Source: Tupaia tana (taxonomy: Eukaryota; Chordata; Mammalia; Scandentia; Tupaiidae). Taken from it: a stretch of 64,000 nucleotides of DNA. This document shows positions 46,831 to 58,066 of the stretch, in pieces. The position numbers were made by a program, and so were the translations under genes. The stretch covers positions 5,562,940 to 5,626,939 of the forward strand of contig JAKSZU010000016.1 of assembly GCA_026018925.1 (NCBI GenBank). Direction: 5' to 3'. The first letter of the stretch is position 1, and each line of letters starts with the position of its first letter. The notes below the pieces were generated by a model. The model saw nothing but the letters and a program-made list of their open reading frames with translations, ran no database searches and had not been told where the DNA came from.

Positions 46831-47523
46831 GACCCTGAACTCACTTTTGAAGAATATTCTTTCTTTATGTTCTTTATGAATCTGAGATTGACATGCGTTT
46901 TGTTTTTCAGCATTTAAAAATTGTGTTCCATTGTTTTCTAGACGCTACTATTTCAGATGAGAAATCAGTCATTATTCATGTTGTTTTTTATCCTGTATTT
47001 AACTTTTAGTCAATTTCATCTTGGGTATTGCAAGTTTCCTGCAATGGGCCTAGCATGCAGGACTTTGTATTAATCTTGTTTATGGTTCACCGAGCTCCCT
47101 GGATATATAAGTTGATAGTTTCCACCAAGTCTAGAAGCAATTAAGCCATTATTGCTTAAAATTTTACCATTCTCTTCTCCTTCTGGGAGTCCAGTTACAT
47201 GTAAATTAGATATCTTGTATTGTGCTACAGATTTAGGAGTGGCTTCATTTTCGAACTTCACTAATTCCCTCTGATAAGTTGATAAAATCTAAGTTATTGT
47301 AGTCTTTTGTGCAAGAATTTCCATTTTCCTTCCATTTTTTTCACTTCCTTTTCTGCTTCTGTTCTTTCTTCCTCCCGTCTCTTCTATTCCTTCTATTTAC
47401 AAAAAGCACCTGAAAGATCAAAATTTTAACATCATTTTAGGTAGTTCATTTAAGCTCAATTCTTTCCTAACTACCATGGCAGAACAATTTCCAAAGTTCT
47501 ACCATCTTTCTAGGAGCACAAGT

Positions 47524-47807
47524 TTTTTTTTTTTTTTGTTGTTGTTGTTGCTTGTTCTTTTTTGTTATAGGGGATATGCACTCACCAGAGACACAGAGAG
47601 AGACAGAGAGAGAGAAAGTGAGAAGTCACCCCCTTCACCCCAGAGGGGCTGGCCATGCTCCAATCCCCTCTTCTCCATTCTCCTCTCAGAATTTTGGGCA
47701 CCCACGCACTCATACTATGTGAGTTTCAAGCCACCAGGCCCAGGACTTGAAGCATAGTCATCCATGTGGAAATCCAGTGCCTTAAGCACTATGCCACCTG
47801 CAGGCCT
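47524..47807 (-). mobile_element. Family A SINE
   Basis: TSD TAGGAGCACAAGT and TAGGAGCACAGGT. Confidence 0.87.
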
Positions 47808-47821
47808 TAGGAGCACAGGTG

Positions 47822-48300
47822 TTAACAACAACATTGGATGTCTTCTTGTCTCTGATCTGACTAATCAAAGAAGATATTTTGCTTCTTACTAAAGGATTTC
47901 AATAAACAATTCCATAAATGACCTGTATAAATAAAGAAAACTATTGAGAGGCCAATCCAAGAGAAATGACAAGTTAAGAATTTCTTTGTTCATTCAGGGA
48001 CATTTCTTTCGTTTAAGTATGCACTGTATTTAATTTAATTTTGTTTTTGTTTTCATCTTCCTATGGCAAAAATTTCTACTGAAAACATTTTAGAATGGAT
48101 TTAATTTGCTAAGGAATGATGTAAAATTCTCAAGACAATATTAATTTTTAGAGTTGAAGACACATGGGATTGTATGTTATTTGTTTTGTTTTCTTTTTGG
48201 TTTTGTATTTTTTTCATACTGAGTATTAACCCAAAATAATTTATGGTGATCGTAGTAAAGGTCTAGAAATAACATAGTGTTTTCTCATATAAGAGATTAC
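47822..48300. other. AT-rich sequence, no gene seen
   Basis: Possibly decayed L1; no exon recognised. Confidence 0.35.
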
Positions 48301-48304
48301 TTCT

Positions 48305-48497
48305 TTTTAAAGTTTTTTGCTTTCTTAACTTTTTACCATAGGCACGTGTACTTGCCTGAGAGAGAGAGAGGGAAAGTGAGAAATCTGTTCCCCCCCTCCC
48401 CCGAGGATGCCTGGGATGATTTCTAGCCACCAGGCTGGGACTCAACTTGCAGTGGGCTATGTGAGGGTCCAGTACCTTAACCACCACTCCACTCCAT
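48305..48497 (-). mobile_element. Family A SINE, shortened
   Basis: Tail and CT-rich parts, then a reduced centre (CCCCCCCTCCCCCGAGG) that lacks the CTTCTCCTCCATTCTCC block, then the head. Confidence 0.7.
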
Positions 48498-48755
48498 TTT
48501 CTTCCTTTTAATAATTAAAAAAAAAAAATCATACTTGAATATAAGCTTTCTGTAAAACAACAACAACAAAAAACACACACACACATTCCATAATCAGAGT
48601 TAAAAATACAACTTTTCTCTAACTTCCAATCTCAATGGACTGAACTCCCAATGCCTTTCTTTTATAATTTATTTATAATCTATATAAGAGGATGTATGTG
48701 GTGTGTATACATATTTCGTTTGAATACAGTCTGATTATTTTTAAGAGGTTTTTGC

Positions 48756-49017
48756 TGGGGACCAGCAATTAGCTTAATGGCTATGTCGCTGAACTCCCAT
48801 GTAGTCAATCATGGTTCGAGTCCCGGACCAGGTGGCTTAAACTTACACCGGGCACATGTGCATGCATGCCCAAGATCCTGAGAGGAGAATGGAGAAGGGA
48901 TTGTGACGTGGCCATCCCCCCTGGAGGCTGATTTCTTGCTTACTATCTCTCTGTCTCTCTCTGTCTTTTTGGCGAGCACATGCACCCTATAACCAAAAAA
49001 CTCTCCAAAAAAAAAAA
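48756..49017 (+). mobile_element. Family A SINE inserted in the tail of another copy
   Basis: TSD AAGAGGTTTTTGC (48743-48755 and about 49018-49030), itself part of the 3' end of a minus-strand family A copy. Confidence 0.9.
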
Positions 49018-49149
49018 AGAGGTTTTTGCCTTAGGATTCGTGTACTTGCCTGAGAGAGAGAGACAGAGACAGTGAGAAGGAAAGTGAAAAATCACGCTAG
49101 GCCACGTGGAAGTCCAGCAACGTAATCATTACACCATTTGCTGCCTCCC
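49018..49149 (-). mobile_element. Family A SINE without central module
   Basis: The CT/GA-rich part (GAAAGTGAAAAATCACG) joins directly to the head (CTAGGCCACGTGGAAGTCC). Confidence 0.8.
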
Positions 49150-50040
49150 AATCTGATTTCTGTAATGTGTTAAACAACTTTTTTCAGTATGAGAGAAACA
49201 TCTAAAATTTAAATTAATGGGATTCATAACCCATTTTCGAGATCCCTGACCTGTACTTTCAAACCTTGATTCCTAGAAAGCACTCAATACGAAGTGGTGA
49301 CGAAGGTTACGCTATGAGTCTCCACCCAGAAAAGCTGCTTCTAATTGGTAGCAGCCTAGTTCCCGCTCAGTTTCACAACCATGAAGGATTTGGTCTACAG
49401 AACTTCTCTCTGTCAAGTGAATCCGCTGTGTCGCTGGTGCAGGACTCGCCTGCTGGGCACAAGGGCAGTGTGTCTGGTGGGCTGGTGCCCAGCTGCTGCA
49501 GAGCTGCCGTGTAAACTGTGGCAGACATCAGCATGGGGATGGTCATTTTCCCACTTCTCTTCACATAAAGATTCCACAGCAAACCTTTCATGGAGTTTAG
49601 AGATCCAGGTTATAAGTAGGAAGAACAGGTTTGTCATTGACAAGACATTTCTCTTACGACACAATATATAATCTGAGGTCAGGCCTGTGGAGTTTATTTC
49701 TGATTTCACTCTCTTAATTGACATTCTTGTCAATGACGATTGGCCTAATTTGCCTTATTTTATGGATGGAAGCTAAGAATAAAAATAAAAGGAAGGAGAA
49801 ATAGAGAAATCCCTTTAGAAATACTGAACATTAAGAAAAAATATAAAACTCTGTTGAAGTATTTGACTCTTCTAGACACTGTTCCTACATTCACAAAGCC
49901 AGAAGTGACCCACTTTGAATGTTTAAATTCAATCAGACCAGTTATTTAATGTCATGTAATTAAGGAAAGGAAAAAGATGAGCTGCATTAAAGCATAAATA
50001 ATGGAAAAAAAATATATCAACTGACAATTTATTTGTTTAA
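49150..50040. other. Unique sequence, no gene seen
   Basis: Two overlapping open frames at 49266-49671 have no known domain; no splice-supported exon. Confidence 0.4.
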
Positions 50041-50188
50041 AAGAGATTTTTTGCTATAGGGCACATGTGCTCACCAGAGAGACAAAGATACAGAAAGTAA
50101 GAAATCACCTCCCCACCCCCCAGCCCCGGGCAGGATGGCCATGCCACAATCTCTTCTCCTCCATTCTCCTCTCAGGATTTGCTGGTCC
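50041..50188 (-). mobile_element. Family A SINE with internal deletion
   Basis: Runs from the A-tail end to CTCCTCTCAGGATT, then jumps to TGCTGGTCCTGAC, losing most of the tRNA head and part of the centre. Confidence 0.82.
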
Positions 50189-50230
50189 TGACAATTTATT
50201 TTTCTGAACTAGTTCATGCAATTAGAAACA

Positions 50231-50505
50231 GACATTGACTTGGGGACCAGATGGTGGTGTGGTGGTAGGATGCAATGCCATGTGAGGCTGACCCATATGG
50301 GAAAGTTCGAGGCTGGTGTCCAGAGACTTCCCTAAGCACACGAAGCACATGTGTGCCCAGGATCTGGGGCTGGCTCAGCTGGTGGTAGATCTTCGTGTTA
50401 ACCTATTAGGCATTCTGTTTCTGTTTCACTTGTACATGCTTTCTCTCTCTTTCTTTTTCTCTGTCTCCTCACTCATGGGAGAAATAAATAAGTTTTGAAA
50501 AACAG
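50231..50505 (+). mobile_element. Family A SINE, old
   Basis: GGGGACCAGATGGTGGTGTG, CACATGTGTGCCCAGGATC and a CT-rich 3' part. Confidence 0.7.
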
Positions 50506-50701
50506 AGAAAAGTGGAACAGATATTGTCCCTCCATGAACTTCTTAAAAACCAGAATGTTATATCTTCTATAGATTCCTATTTCATTTTTTTTAATTTTGA
50601 GGATTAAAAATCCATGAAATTTCAACTTCTCATTGATGAAATAAAGGGCAGAAATCTTATATTTGTCTTGAGGTTAACACCTCATTTAAACTAAATATAT
50701 A

Positions 50702-50868
50702 GGGTCCAGCAGGTGGCATGGTAGTTGAGTTACTGGACTCCCATGCAGCCAACATTGGTTGGAGTCCTGGACTTGGTGGCTTGCACTCTCTCTCTGGTGA
50801 GTTCACATGCCCTGTAGCAAACTTAAAAATAATAATAATAAATAAAATTAAATAAATAATTCATTTGA
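50702..50868 (+). mobile_element. Short, centre-less family A SINE
   Basis: The head (GGGTCCAGCAGGTGGCATGG, GTTGGAGTCCTGGAC) joins CACTCTCTCTCTGGTGAG. The tail is AATAATAATAATAAATAAAA then TTAAATAAATAATTC, like the other two short copies. Confidence 0.8.
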
Positions 50869-50869
50869 A

Positions 50870-51957
50870 AATGAAATATATATGTAATATGTATATTTAG
50901 AATAAATTTAAAAAATATATATATGTTAAAATAATCAGTTAAGACTAACCCTAACTTGATCATTGCAAATTAATTCCCCTTTTCCAGGGAATTTTTTAAA
51001 ACATTTTTATTGTGGCAATATACCCTAAAGCCCTGGGAAGAATGAATTTAGTATGTTAAGTAGATGAATTCCTACAACTTGGAATTTTTTTTAACTTGGA
51101 GAAATATGAAAGCTAGAATATAAAGTGTGAGCTCATGTGAGAACAAGCAGAACCAAAAGAGAATTCAAAGAAGGGATAAGAAAAAGAAAAAGCATTAAAT
51201 GGTATACACATGCACACACACACACACACACACACACCCCAGCAGGTTGCCTACGGGGGGGGGGGGGGGAATAACACTCAAATTGTAAGACTCTCATGCC
51301 ATTTTCAGAAGTAACAGCAGTCATGTGAAAGGTTTCTGAGATGCTAGTTTTTAAAAGTTGTAGTTTGAATTTTGTTCAGGAATATACATAAAACCACAGT
51401 ATTTCTGGAAAGTTCCATGCTATTTAGTTCTGGCACTCTCGCCCTACGAAGAAATGTTAAATCAGCAATGTTTGCTGTCGCTTCTAGCATTGCACATGGT
51501 TGAAATGTTGTGAAGAAAAACCACCCATCAGGACCAACAGGTCCATCAGCCTACGGCACTCTGCTACCACTGCTAGTGGTGGCCTGCACGTTTTCCTGAC
51601 ATTTTAACCTCCACAAATGAGCACCACCGTTCTCCAGCCCCCAGGACATCTGTTGTACAAGCTTCAGATCAGAGCGTAGAAGTAGGGACAAGTGCCACCC
51701 ACTCGCGTGCACTCGCTGCTCCACCAACTGTTAGCAATTGTGTGGCATGTTTTCCACTTTCCCAGTCTTGTGCTTCTGGAAGGTAGCTGACAGGTAAAGA
51801 GTATGATTTTCCTGCCAAAATCTACCCTCCTCACACAGTGCAAGAAGCTATTTGCCATTTTCTAGAAGTAGAGAACATAAAGAAAAACAGGAAAAAAATG
51901 TATCCTGGCTCTTGAGGCTTGAAAATGAAATGGAGAGACCATCTCATACCCACTTCA
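50870..51957. other. AT-rich sequence, no gene seen
   Basis: Includes a CA repeat and G run (separate entry) and a short L1-like stretch near 50990-51035. No exon recognised. Confidence 0.4.
51209..51269. repeat. (CA)n tract followed by a G15 run
   Basis: CATGCACACACACACACAC to about 51237, then CCCCAGCAGG, and an uninterrupted run of about 15 G. Confidence 0.95.
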
Positions 51958-52030
51958 GCCATTCATTCACTTTTCCATTCAACAGATATCTGTTGACTAG
52001 ACTGCATGCAGACCTGACGTTTAAATTGTA
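51958..52030 (-). mobile_element. L2 3' end
   Basis: CATTCATTCACTTTTCC and CATTCAACAGATATCTGTTG are the antisense L2 terminus. Confidence 0.55.
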
Positions 52031-52089
52031 AAGTATCAATGAAGAAATAATGAATATTAAGGCACAGTGGAATAGACAACAATCAGTGG

Positions 52090-52800
52090 CTAGTTCCACT
52101 ATATTGAAGGATTCTACTAGGGGACTAAATCATACATGTTGTTTGTTCAAATTTGATATTCTGCGTCACTTCCTGCAATGAGTATTCCAGCACGAATATG
52201 AAAGATTAGACATGTAGCCACCTCATGACACACAGTTGAAAAGAGAAGAGGGGGCATGGGAAGAGATCACATCCTTACACCGTAATAGCAAAGGCAGGAT
52301 AAAACACAGTGTCGGGTGGGCTAAGATGAGTGAGTGAGCCTTGGCAAAGAGAAGGAGATAGCCTTGGAGAAAGCAGGCCTGCCCCTACCTTATGAAGAAT
52401 CAGTCAAGAAGCCTCTCTCATGGAGAGGTCAAGATCCCAGTCAGTCCCCGGGGAAGCATTAAAAACTTCTTACCTTCTCTCTGGGAGGTGATGGCTTCTA
52501 TGTCAGAAACCCTGGCCATTGACACTCAATTCATGACCTGCACTGGAGGTGATTTTTGGACTAAATTGCACTCCGAGTACAGAAATGGAAGAGAAGCTCT
52601 CTCTCAGGTATAAAATATGCTTATTTTACAGTGACATCCCAGGCCACAGAATTATGTGCTCCTCACCCCGGTCATGCAGCAGGCAAGGAACAGCTGATGT
52701 TAAAATAAAAACTTCTGAAGCCCTGCCTTTCTCCCAATAGCTTCTTCACAAAGGCATCCTGAAAAGATGACCCCACACCTTCTCCCCATTTGGGATGAAA
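52090..52800. other. Unique sequence, no gene seen
   Basis: No exon or repeat recognised. Confidence 0.4.
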
Positions 52801-52805
52801 GTTGG

Positions 52806-53177
52806 GTACTATGGTTTAGACAACGGTTTGTCCGCAAAGGTTCATGTTCTGGAAACCTGGTTCTCAGTGTAATGGCTTTGGGAGGAGGTGAGACCTTGAA
52901 GAGGTGTGGTCTAATAGAAGGACAGCATCCAATTGGCTGTGGGGTGGGATGGACAAACAGAGGAAGTGAACTTTCTGTTTCCTGTATTCTTGCACGCACC
53001 CATTCCTGTCTGCTTCTGTTGGCCATATTGAGACCTAGCACTGGGGGCCAACCTGATAGTGGCCTGCACTTTGGGGCTTTTCAGCCACCAACATTGTAAG
53101 CCATATAAACCTCTATTCTTTTTGAATCACTCAGTTTCAGATATTTCTGTTTAGCAACACAAAAATGGACTAATGCA
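52806..53177 (+). mobile_element. MaLR LTR (MST/THE-like), solo
   Basis: ACTATGGTTTAGACAACGG, AAAGGTTCATGTTCTGGAAA, TATAAACCTCTATTC and the end AAAATGGACTAATGCA are MaLR hallmarks. The apparent 5-bp target duplication GTTGG (52801-52805, 53178-53182) marks both ends. No internal region; an old fossil. Confidence 0.8.
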
Positions 53178-53182
53178 GTTGG

Positions 53183-53957
53183 CAACAAAGTAAGCATTTA
53201 GGTGTATGGCCTAAGATTATTTTTTTGAATCCAGTTGTAGGCAGAACCATTATTTCCTTTTATTTTTTAAAGCTTACGTCACATCCAGTTGCGTGCTGGA
53301 ACAGCTTGTATTGTGTGCTGGAACAGCTTGTATGGAGCCAGTTGTTGAGTTTCCAACAGTTGTGGCAGCTAGATGACATCATATTGGTAAGTTGATATCA
53401 GCCATTGAGGGATGGTCTACACCATGAAAATCAGCCAACGCTATAAACCAGTGCTGGAAAGCCAGTCGTTAAACACTGACCAGCACGCCACTGATTACAT
53501 CCACTGCAGATTTCTTAACTGGAGAAAAGATTCACTGCTCCATAAAAATTGAACACTCATTCAATGGACCAACTCTCTCAAGCGATGGTATACCTGGATA
53601 TGATAACTGCACAATAAATATGAAAAATATGAGCAGGGCTAGTCTTTTTTCTCCTTGACTCACTTCAAACATCCTATGAACTATCCACTTGAACAACAAG
53701 TTAACCTCAGCATATTTGAAAATGAAGTGCCTACTCAGTATCTGAATACTGTAAACACATACAATTATGACGTTTAGAATCATAGATATTCATCCCAATG
53801 CTAGTCCCCTGTCTTTCTGCACACCTGAATCTATGAACCATTTCAGGATGGAAGAAAATCCTGGAAGAAGAGAGAAGCCATGTGTTTCTTCCTGCATGTG
53901 CCTCAGTACACACAGCGAAATCGACAATTTCAGAAAAGCCCAGCCCCTGATTCACAT
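53183..53957. other. Unique sequence with a 22-bp tandem
   Basis: No gene recognised. Confidence 0.4.
53291..53333. repeat. 22-bp tandem duplication
   Basis: GTGCTGGAACAGCTTGTAT is repeated with GCGT / GTGT at the joint; almost identical, so recent. Confidence 0.93.
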
Positions 53958-53970
53958 AAAAACCTTCTAC

Positions 53971-54157
53971 CAGGGACCAGCAGTTAGCGTAATGGCTATG
54001 TCGCTGGACTCCCATGTAGTCGACCGCGGTTCGAGTCCTGGACCCGGTGGCTTAAAACTCATTTCTCGCCTCCTGTCTCTCTGTCTCTCTCTGTCTGTCT
54101 GGTGAGAGCATGCGTCCTATAGCAAAAACCTCTCTCAAAAAAAAAAAAAAAAAAAAA
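53971..54157 (+). mobile_element. Young family A SINE lacking the central module
   Basis: Near-consensus head (perfect GGTTCGAGTCC), then TTAAAACTCA joined to TTTCTCGCCTCCTGTCTC. TSD AAAAACCTTCTAC and AAGAAGCCTTCTAC. Otherwise as young as full-length copies. Confidence 0.92.
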
Positions 54158-54171
54158 AGAAGCCTTCTACT

Positions 54172-54740
54172 AGTCTCTGCTTTCTTGCTATTTAACATAT
54201 TTTTTGTCTGACAATGATAAATTCTAAGTGATTTTGAATCACTGCATCAGCTAAATCAGATGATCTAGTCATTTTCTTCTACATAGAGTGAACAAACAGT
54301 TTGAATCCACCATGAAATAGAAGCCTCACAGACAAGTGGTTGGTACTGGTGGGTGGCTTTTTAAGTCTAAATGGTTTTTCCTATTTGATTTACTTAATTG
54401 AGCTAATGGGTTCTATGATCAGCTGAATAGCCCAGTAGCTAAAGTCATCATTAGCTATTTTCTTGGCTAACACAATAATGACCCTTAAATTGCCTCCAGT
54501 ATTTCCAATTACCTTTGAAAACATGTGGAATGTCAGATGCCCTAATAGGAAACATATATGATATGATGTTTATGGGAAATCTTCTCTCATCCTAGGTTTC
54601 ACAAAGTCCTTTTAAGTGTCGAGAGAAAATGGCGAAACCAATTACAAAATAAACAGTAGAGAATCTGGAAGAGAAGATTTTGTCTTGAGAAATACTGGAA
54701 TCAACGAATACCAAAATATTTAGAATTCTGTAAGCCAAAC
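54172..54740. other. Unique AT-rich block, possible conserved non-coding DNA
   Basis: GATTTACTTAATTGAGCTAA, CATCATTAGCTATTTTC and CTAACACAATAATGACC resemble enhancer-type sequence; no repeat or exon seen. Confidence 0.25.
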
Positions 54741-54741
54741 A

Positions 54742-54860
54742 TTTCATTTTATGGTTGAGATAACGGAGGCTTGAAGATGTTAATTACCCTATAAAGACAA
54801 CACAGCTAATGAGTGACAGCCAAAATTAGAACCCATGTTTTCCATTGAAAGGTGTATTTT
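54742..54860 (-). mobile_element. MIR
   Basis: TTTTATGGTTGAGATAACGG, ACACAGCTAATGAGTGACAG and AAATTAGAACCCATG. Confidence 0.65.
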
Positions 54861-55540
54861 TATTTTTTTTTTTGGTACCAGCCTATTAAAAATATGCTTT
54901 ACTTAAGGGGCACTTGAAGACACTAAATTCCCAGTAATTTAAACCTTTCTCTCTCGCTTGTTCTCTGTCTCCCTCCCCCATACCAGTTGTCATAAATACA
55001 AATGGCAATTATTTGCAAAGCGCCGAACTATGCGCTAAGGATCAGAGGGATGACAGAATAAAAGTATGACCAGGATTCAATTAGCCCTGGACTCAGGTAC
55101 TAGCAGCCTGATGAAGCTACTATGCTGTATTACAGAAAACACAAGACCGTCAACACAGAAAGGGGCGACCCAGAGTAAGATCACTGAGCGCAGGTTGGGT
55201 ATTAAAGTAACTGCCCTTCAAGTTCTCAAGTGGGGTCATTAGTGTTACGACACTGGTGAGAATCTCACACCCGGCAGCTCGGCATGAGAGTAATCAGTTT
55301 AGGGTCCAATCCTATGGTTTTATCATTTTTTTCTCAATTAGTCAAAAGTCAGGAATAGTAAGTACTGTTAAGCAATTCACAGGGGAGTGCCTGGCTGCAC
55401 CGAACGTTAGTTTGTTAAATCACAGTGTAGAAAATCAGTACCACGGGGCCTGGAATGCCTGTCAGGCGGCCATCACATTCTCTCTCCAGCAGCCAGACCT
55501 CTGAGGAGGGAGGAGCAGCGTGCTCCCAGCAGTGCACATG
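54861..55540. other. Unique sequence, no gene seen
   Basis: No exon or repeat recognised. Confidence 0.4.
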
Positions 55541-55544
55541 CATT

Positions 55545-55622
55545 ATTTATCCTTGTGTGTCCAGCACCTCGTGGCACGGCTGTCACACAGAAGGTGCTTG
55601 AGGAATGTGCAGAGAATGAATG
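55545..55622 (+). mobile_element. L2 3' end
   Basis: TGTCCAGCACCTCGTGGCAC, AGAAGGTGCTTGAGGAATG and GAGAATGAATG are the L2 terminus. Confidence 0.6.
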
Positions 55623-55887
55623 TATAAAACGAGAGCTACCAGAGACGGCTTGGCCAGGCACCCGGGCAGAGGGAGTTGGATACCTTTCACAGAGAGCATC
55701 GGTCACAGCTTTAAGTGTGCATGGAAGATACTTAGGGTCTCCAGTACATACTCGACCACTGATCAGCTAGCGCCAATGACAAAGTCAAATCTCGGGACCG
55801 CGAAGAGGGTGAAGGTCAGTCTCTGGATCATGGTGAATTCATTACGATGATTCCATCTTGTGAGGATGCTTGAAAACCTGGCAGCTG

Positions 55888-56150
55888 TGGGGCCAGCAGT
55901 TGGTTGTAATGGCTATGTTGCTGGACTCCCATGTAGTTGACCGCAGTTCAAGTCCCGGACCTGGTGGCTTAAACCTCACGCTGGGCGCGTGTGTGTGCAT
56001 GCCCAAGATCCCAAGAGGGGAATGGAGGAGAAGGGAGTATGGTGTAGCCCATCCCCCCTAGGGTGATTTCTGGCTTTCTGTCTCTCTCTGTTTTTCTGGC
56101 GAGCACATGTGCCCTATAGCAAAAGGGAACTATCAAAAACAAAAACAAAA
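55888..56150 (+). mobile_element. Family A SINE
   Basis: TSD AAAACCTGGCAGCTG and AAAACTTGGCAGCTG. Tail (CAAAAA)n. Confidence 0.9.
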
Positions 56151-56167
56151 ACAAAAACTTGGCAGCT

Positions 56168-56514
56168 GGTCCTCCATGGCACCTCCCCACCTTTACCACC
56201 TGTCCTGTACACAAAACAGGTCCGACCTTTCTAACCTGATGGGGACCCTCTCTTCTGAAGGAGCCATTGTCATAGCCATGAAAGCTTCCTCTAGGGCAAG
56301 CAAGTTGCTAGAATGATCATTTCCAGCAACCCACCAGGGCATCAGGGCACTTGTGTATTCTGGGCTGACTGTCAGACTTCTGCTAATAGATGTTTTCTCC
56401 AAACTACCTGAAGTCACATGGTGACAAAATGAATTGCATCTATGTCCTAGCGGCTGATCCTCATTCAGTTATTCTTTTGAACTTTCTGTCTTCCCATTTA
56501 GGAGTTTAAATTAC
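56168..56514. other. Unique sequence, no gene seen
   Basis: No exon recognised. Confidence 0.4.
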
Positions 56515-56862
56515 AATAAATTGCAGTTAACTTTTTTTCTTGATTTTTCTTTTAATTTAATATTTAAGGTACATACACTAAAAGTAACTTTTTAAATGTG
56601 CACTCTATGAATTTGGGCCCATGTTTTGTAATCCTGGAGCTATGACGGGGGAAAAACCGAGGTAGGAGAGAATTACTCTCCAAACGGCTTTGTGCCATAA
56701 CTTCACAGCCTGACCTAAGCAGCCCCAGCCCCAGCCACTGCTGAGATTTTTCCCTGTCACTAGAAATTCGTCATTTCCAGAAAGTTATCCAAATGGAATA
56801 ATATAGAATGCAACTTTGTAGAACAGGCTTTTCACTCAGCATAATGCCTTAACTAGGCAGCT

Positions 56863-57094
56863 AGGGACCAGCAGGTCATGTGGTGGCTAAAGCGCTCGAT
56901 TTCCACGTGGCCGACTGTGGTTCAAGTCTCAGACCTGGCGGCTTGAAAAATCACACAGGGCGCGTGAGGAGCCAAAGTCCTGGGAGGAGAATGGAGGGAG
57001 AAGGGATTGCGTGGTGGCCTACCTCTGAGAGATTATTTCTCACTTTCCCTCTTTCTTTCGCTCTGGTAAGTGCACTCGCCCTGTGGCAAAAAAC

Positions 57095-57126
<32 letters not shown>
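56863..57126 (+). mobile_element. Family A SINE
   Basis: Full length with a shortened hairpin region (GGTGGCCTACCTCTGAGAG) and an A tail of about 28. Confidence 0.87.
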
Positions 57127-57127
<1 letters not shown>

Positions 57128-57296
57128 TATCTAAGTTGTTGCATGTATCAGTAGTTCACTTTTTCCTATTGCTTAGTGATATTCCATTATGTAGATGTAC
57201 CACTGCTTATTTTTCAGTTTTCCTGGTGAAGGCCATATGAGCTCTTTGCAGTAGATGGCAATTATAAATACAACTGTTGTCAACACAGGGTTTGTG

Positions 57297-57557
57297 GGAC
57301 CAGCAGTTAGCGTAATGGCTATGTCGTTGGACTCCCACGTAGTCGACCGCGGTTTGCGTCCCGGACCCGGTGGCTTAAAACTCATGCCGGGCGCATATGC
57401 ATGCGTGCCCAAGATCCCGAGAGGAGAGTGGAAGAGAAGGGATTGCAGCGTGGCCATCCCCCAGGGGAGGTGATTTCTCACTTTCTGTCTCTCTGTCTCT
57501 GTCTGTCTGGCGAGCACACACGCCCTATTGCAAAAACCTCTCAAAAAAAAAAAAAAA
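57297..57557 (+). mobile_element. Family A SINE, young
   Basis: TSD CACAGGGTTTGTG and CACAGGTTTTGTG. Confidence 0.91.
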
Positions 57558-57755
57558 TCACAGGTTTTGTGTGAACATGTTTTCCTCATCTTTTCTATCT
57601 TATTTCTGTTGCTCAAATTGGATAATATTTATTCATTTATCATCATGTCTGCTGAATCTTTTCTCTGGCATGTCCATTCTGCTATTGAGCCCATCCAATG
57701 GATTTTTTATCTTGGTCATTGTTTTAACAGTTATAAAATTCCATGAGGTTATTTC

Positions 57756-57905
57756 TACACATCTCTTTCTTTCTCTCTTTCTTTCTCTTTCTCTTTCTTT
57801 CTTTCCTTATTTCTTTCTCTTTTATTTTTAAATTTTTTTCATGAGAGTGAGAGACAGAGAAAGAAAGAAAGAGACAGAGAAAGAAAGAAAGAAAGAAAGA
57901 AAGAA

Positions 57906-57940
<35 letters not shown>

Positions 57941-57985
57941 GAAGGAAGGAAGGAAGGAAGGAAGGAAGGAAGGAAGGAAAGAAAG

Positions 57986-58020
<35 letters not shown>

Positions 58021-58024
58021 AGAA

Positions 58025-58065
<41 letters not shown>

Positions 58066-58066
58066 C
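57756..58066. repeat. Large GAAA/GGAA purine microsatellite
   Basis: (CTTT)n at 57756-57820, then a ~200-bp pure purine tract at 57860-58066 of GAAA units with an internal (GGAA)9 block. Strand-asymmetric. Confidence 0.95.

Larger units (their letters stand above)
43600..47430 (-). mobile_element. Old L1 covering ORF2 and ORF1 territory
   Basis: Antisense L1 in order from 3' to 5': reverse-transcriptase region (CTTGCATTCCTGGGATCAAC, TAACATCTATGCTCATGAGG, near 43670-43800); ORF2 linker (CTGTTGACCTTTTGAAGAAC, about 44710); endonuclease side (CCTCCAACTATAGTTGTGG, about 45275); then ORF1-like sequence at 46040-47260 (ATCTGAAATTGTCTTTGTTTC, GGGAGTCCAGTTACATG). Interrupted by several SINEs and by a duplicated host segment. 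No open frame survives; clearly inactive and old. Confidence 0.75.

Noticed and set aside
46256-46917. Overlapping open frames over 160 codons
   Set aside because: Read-through of two family A SINEs and a T tract.
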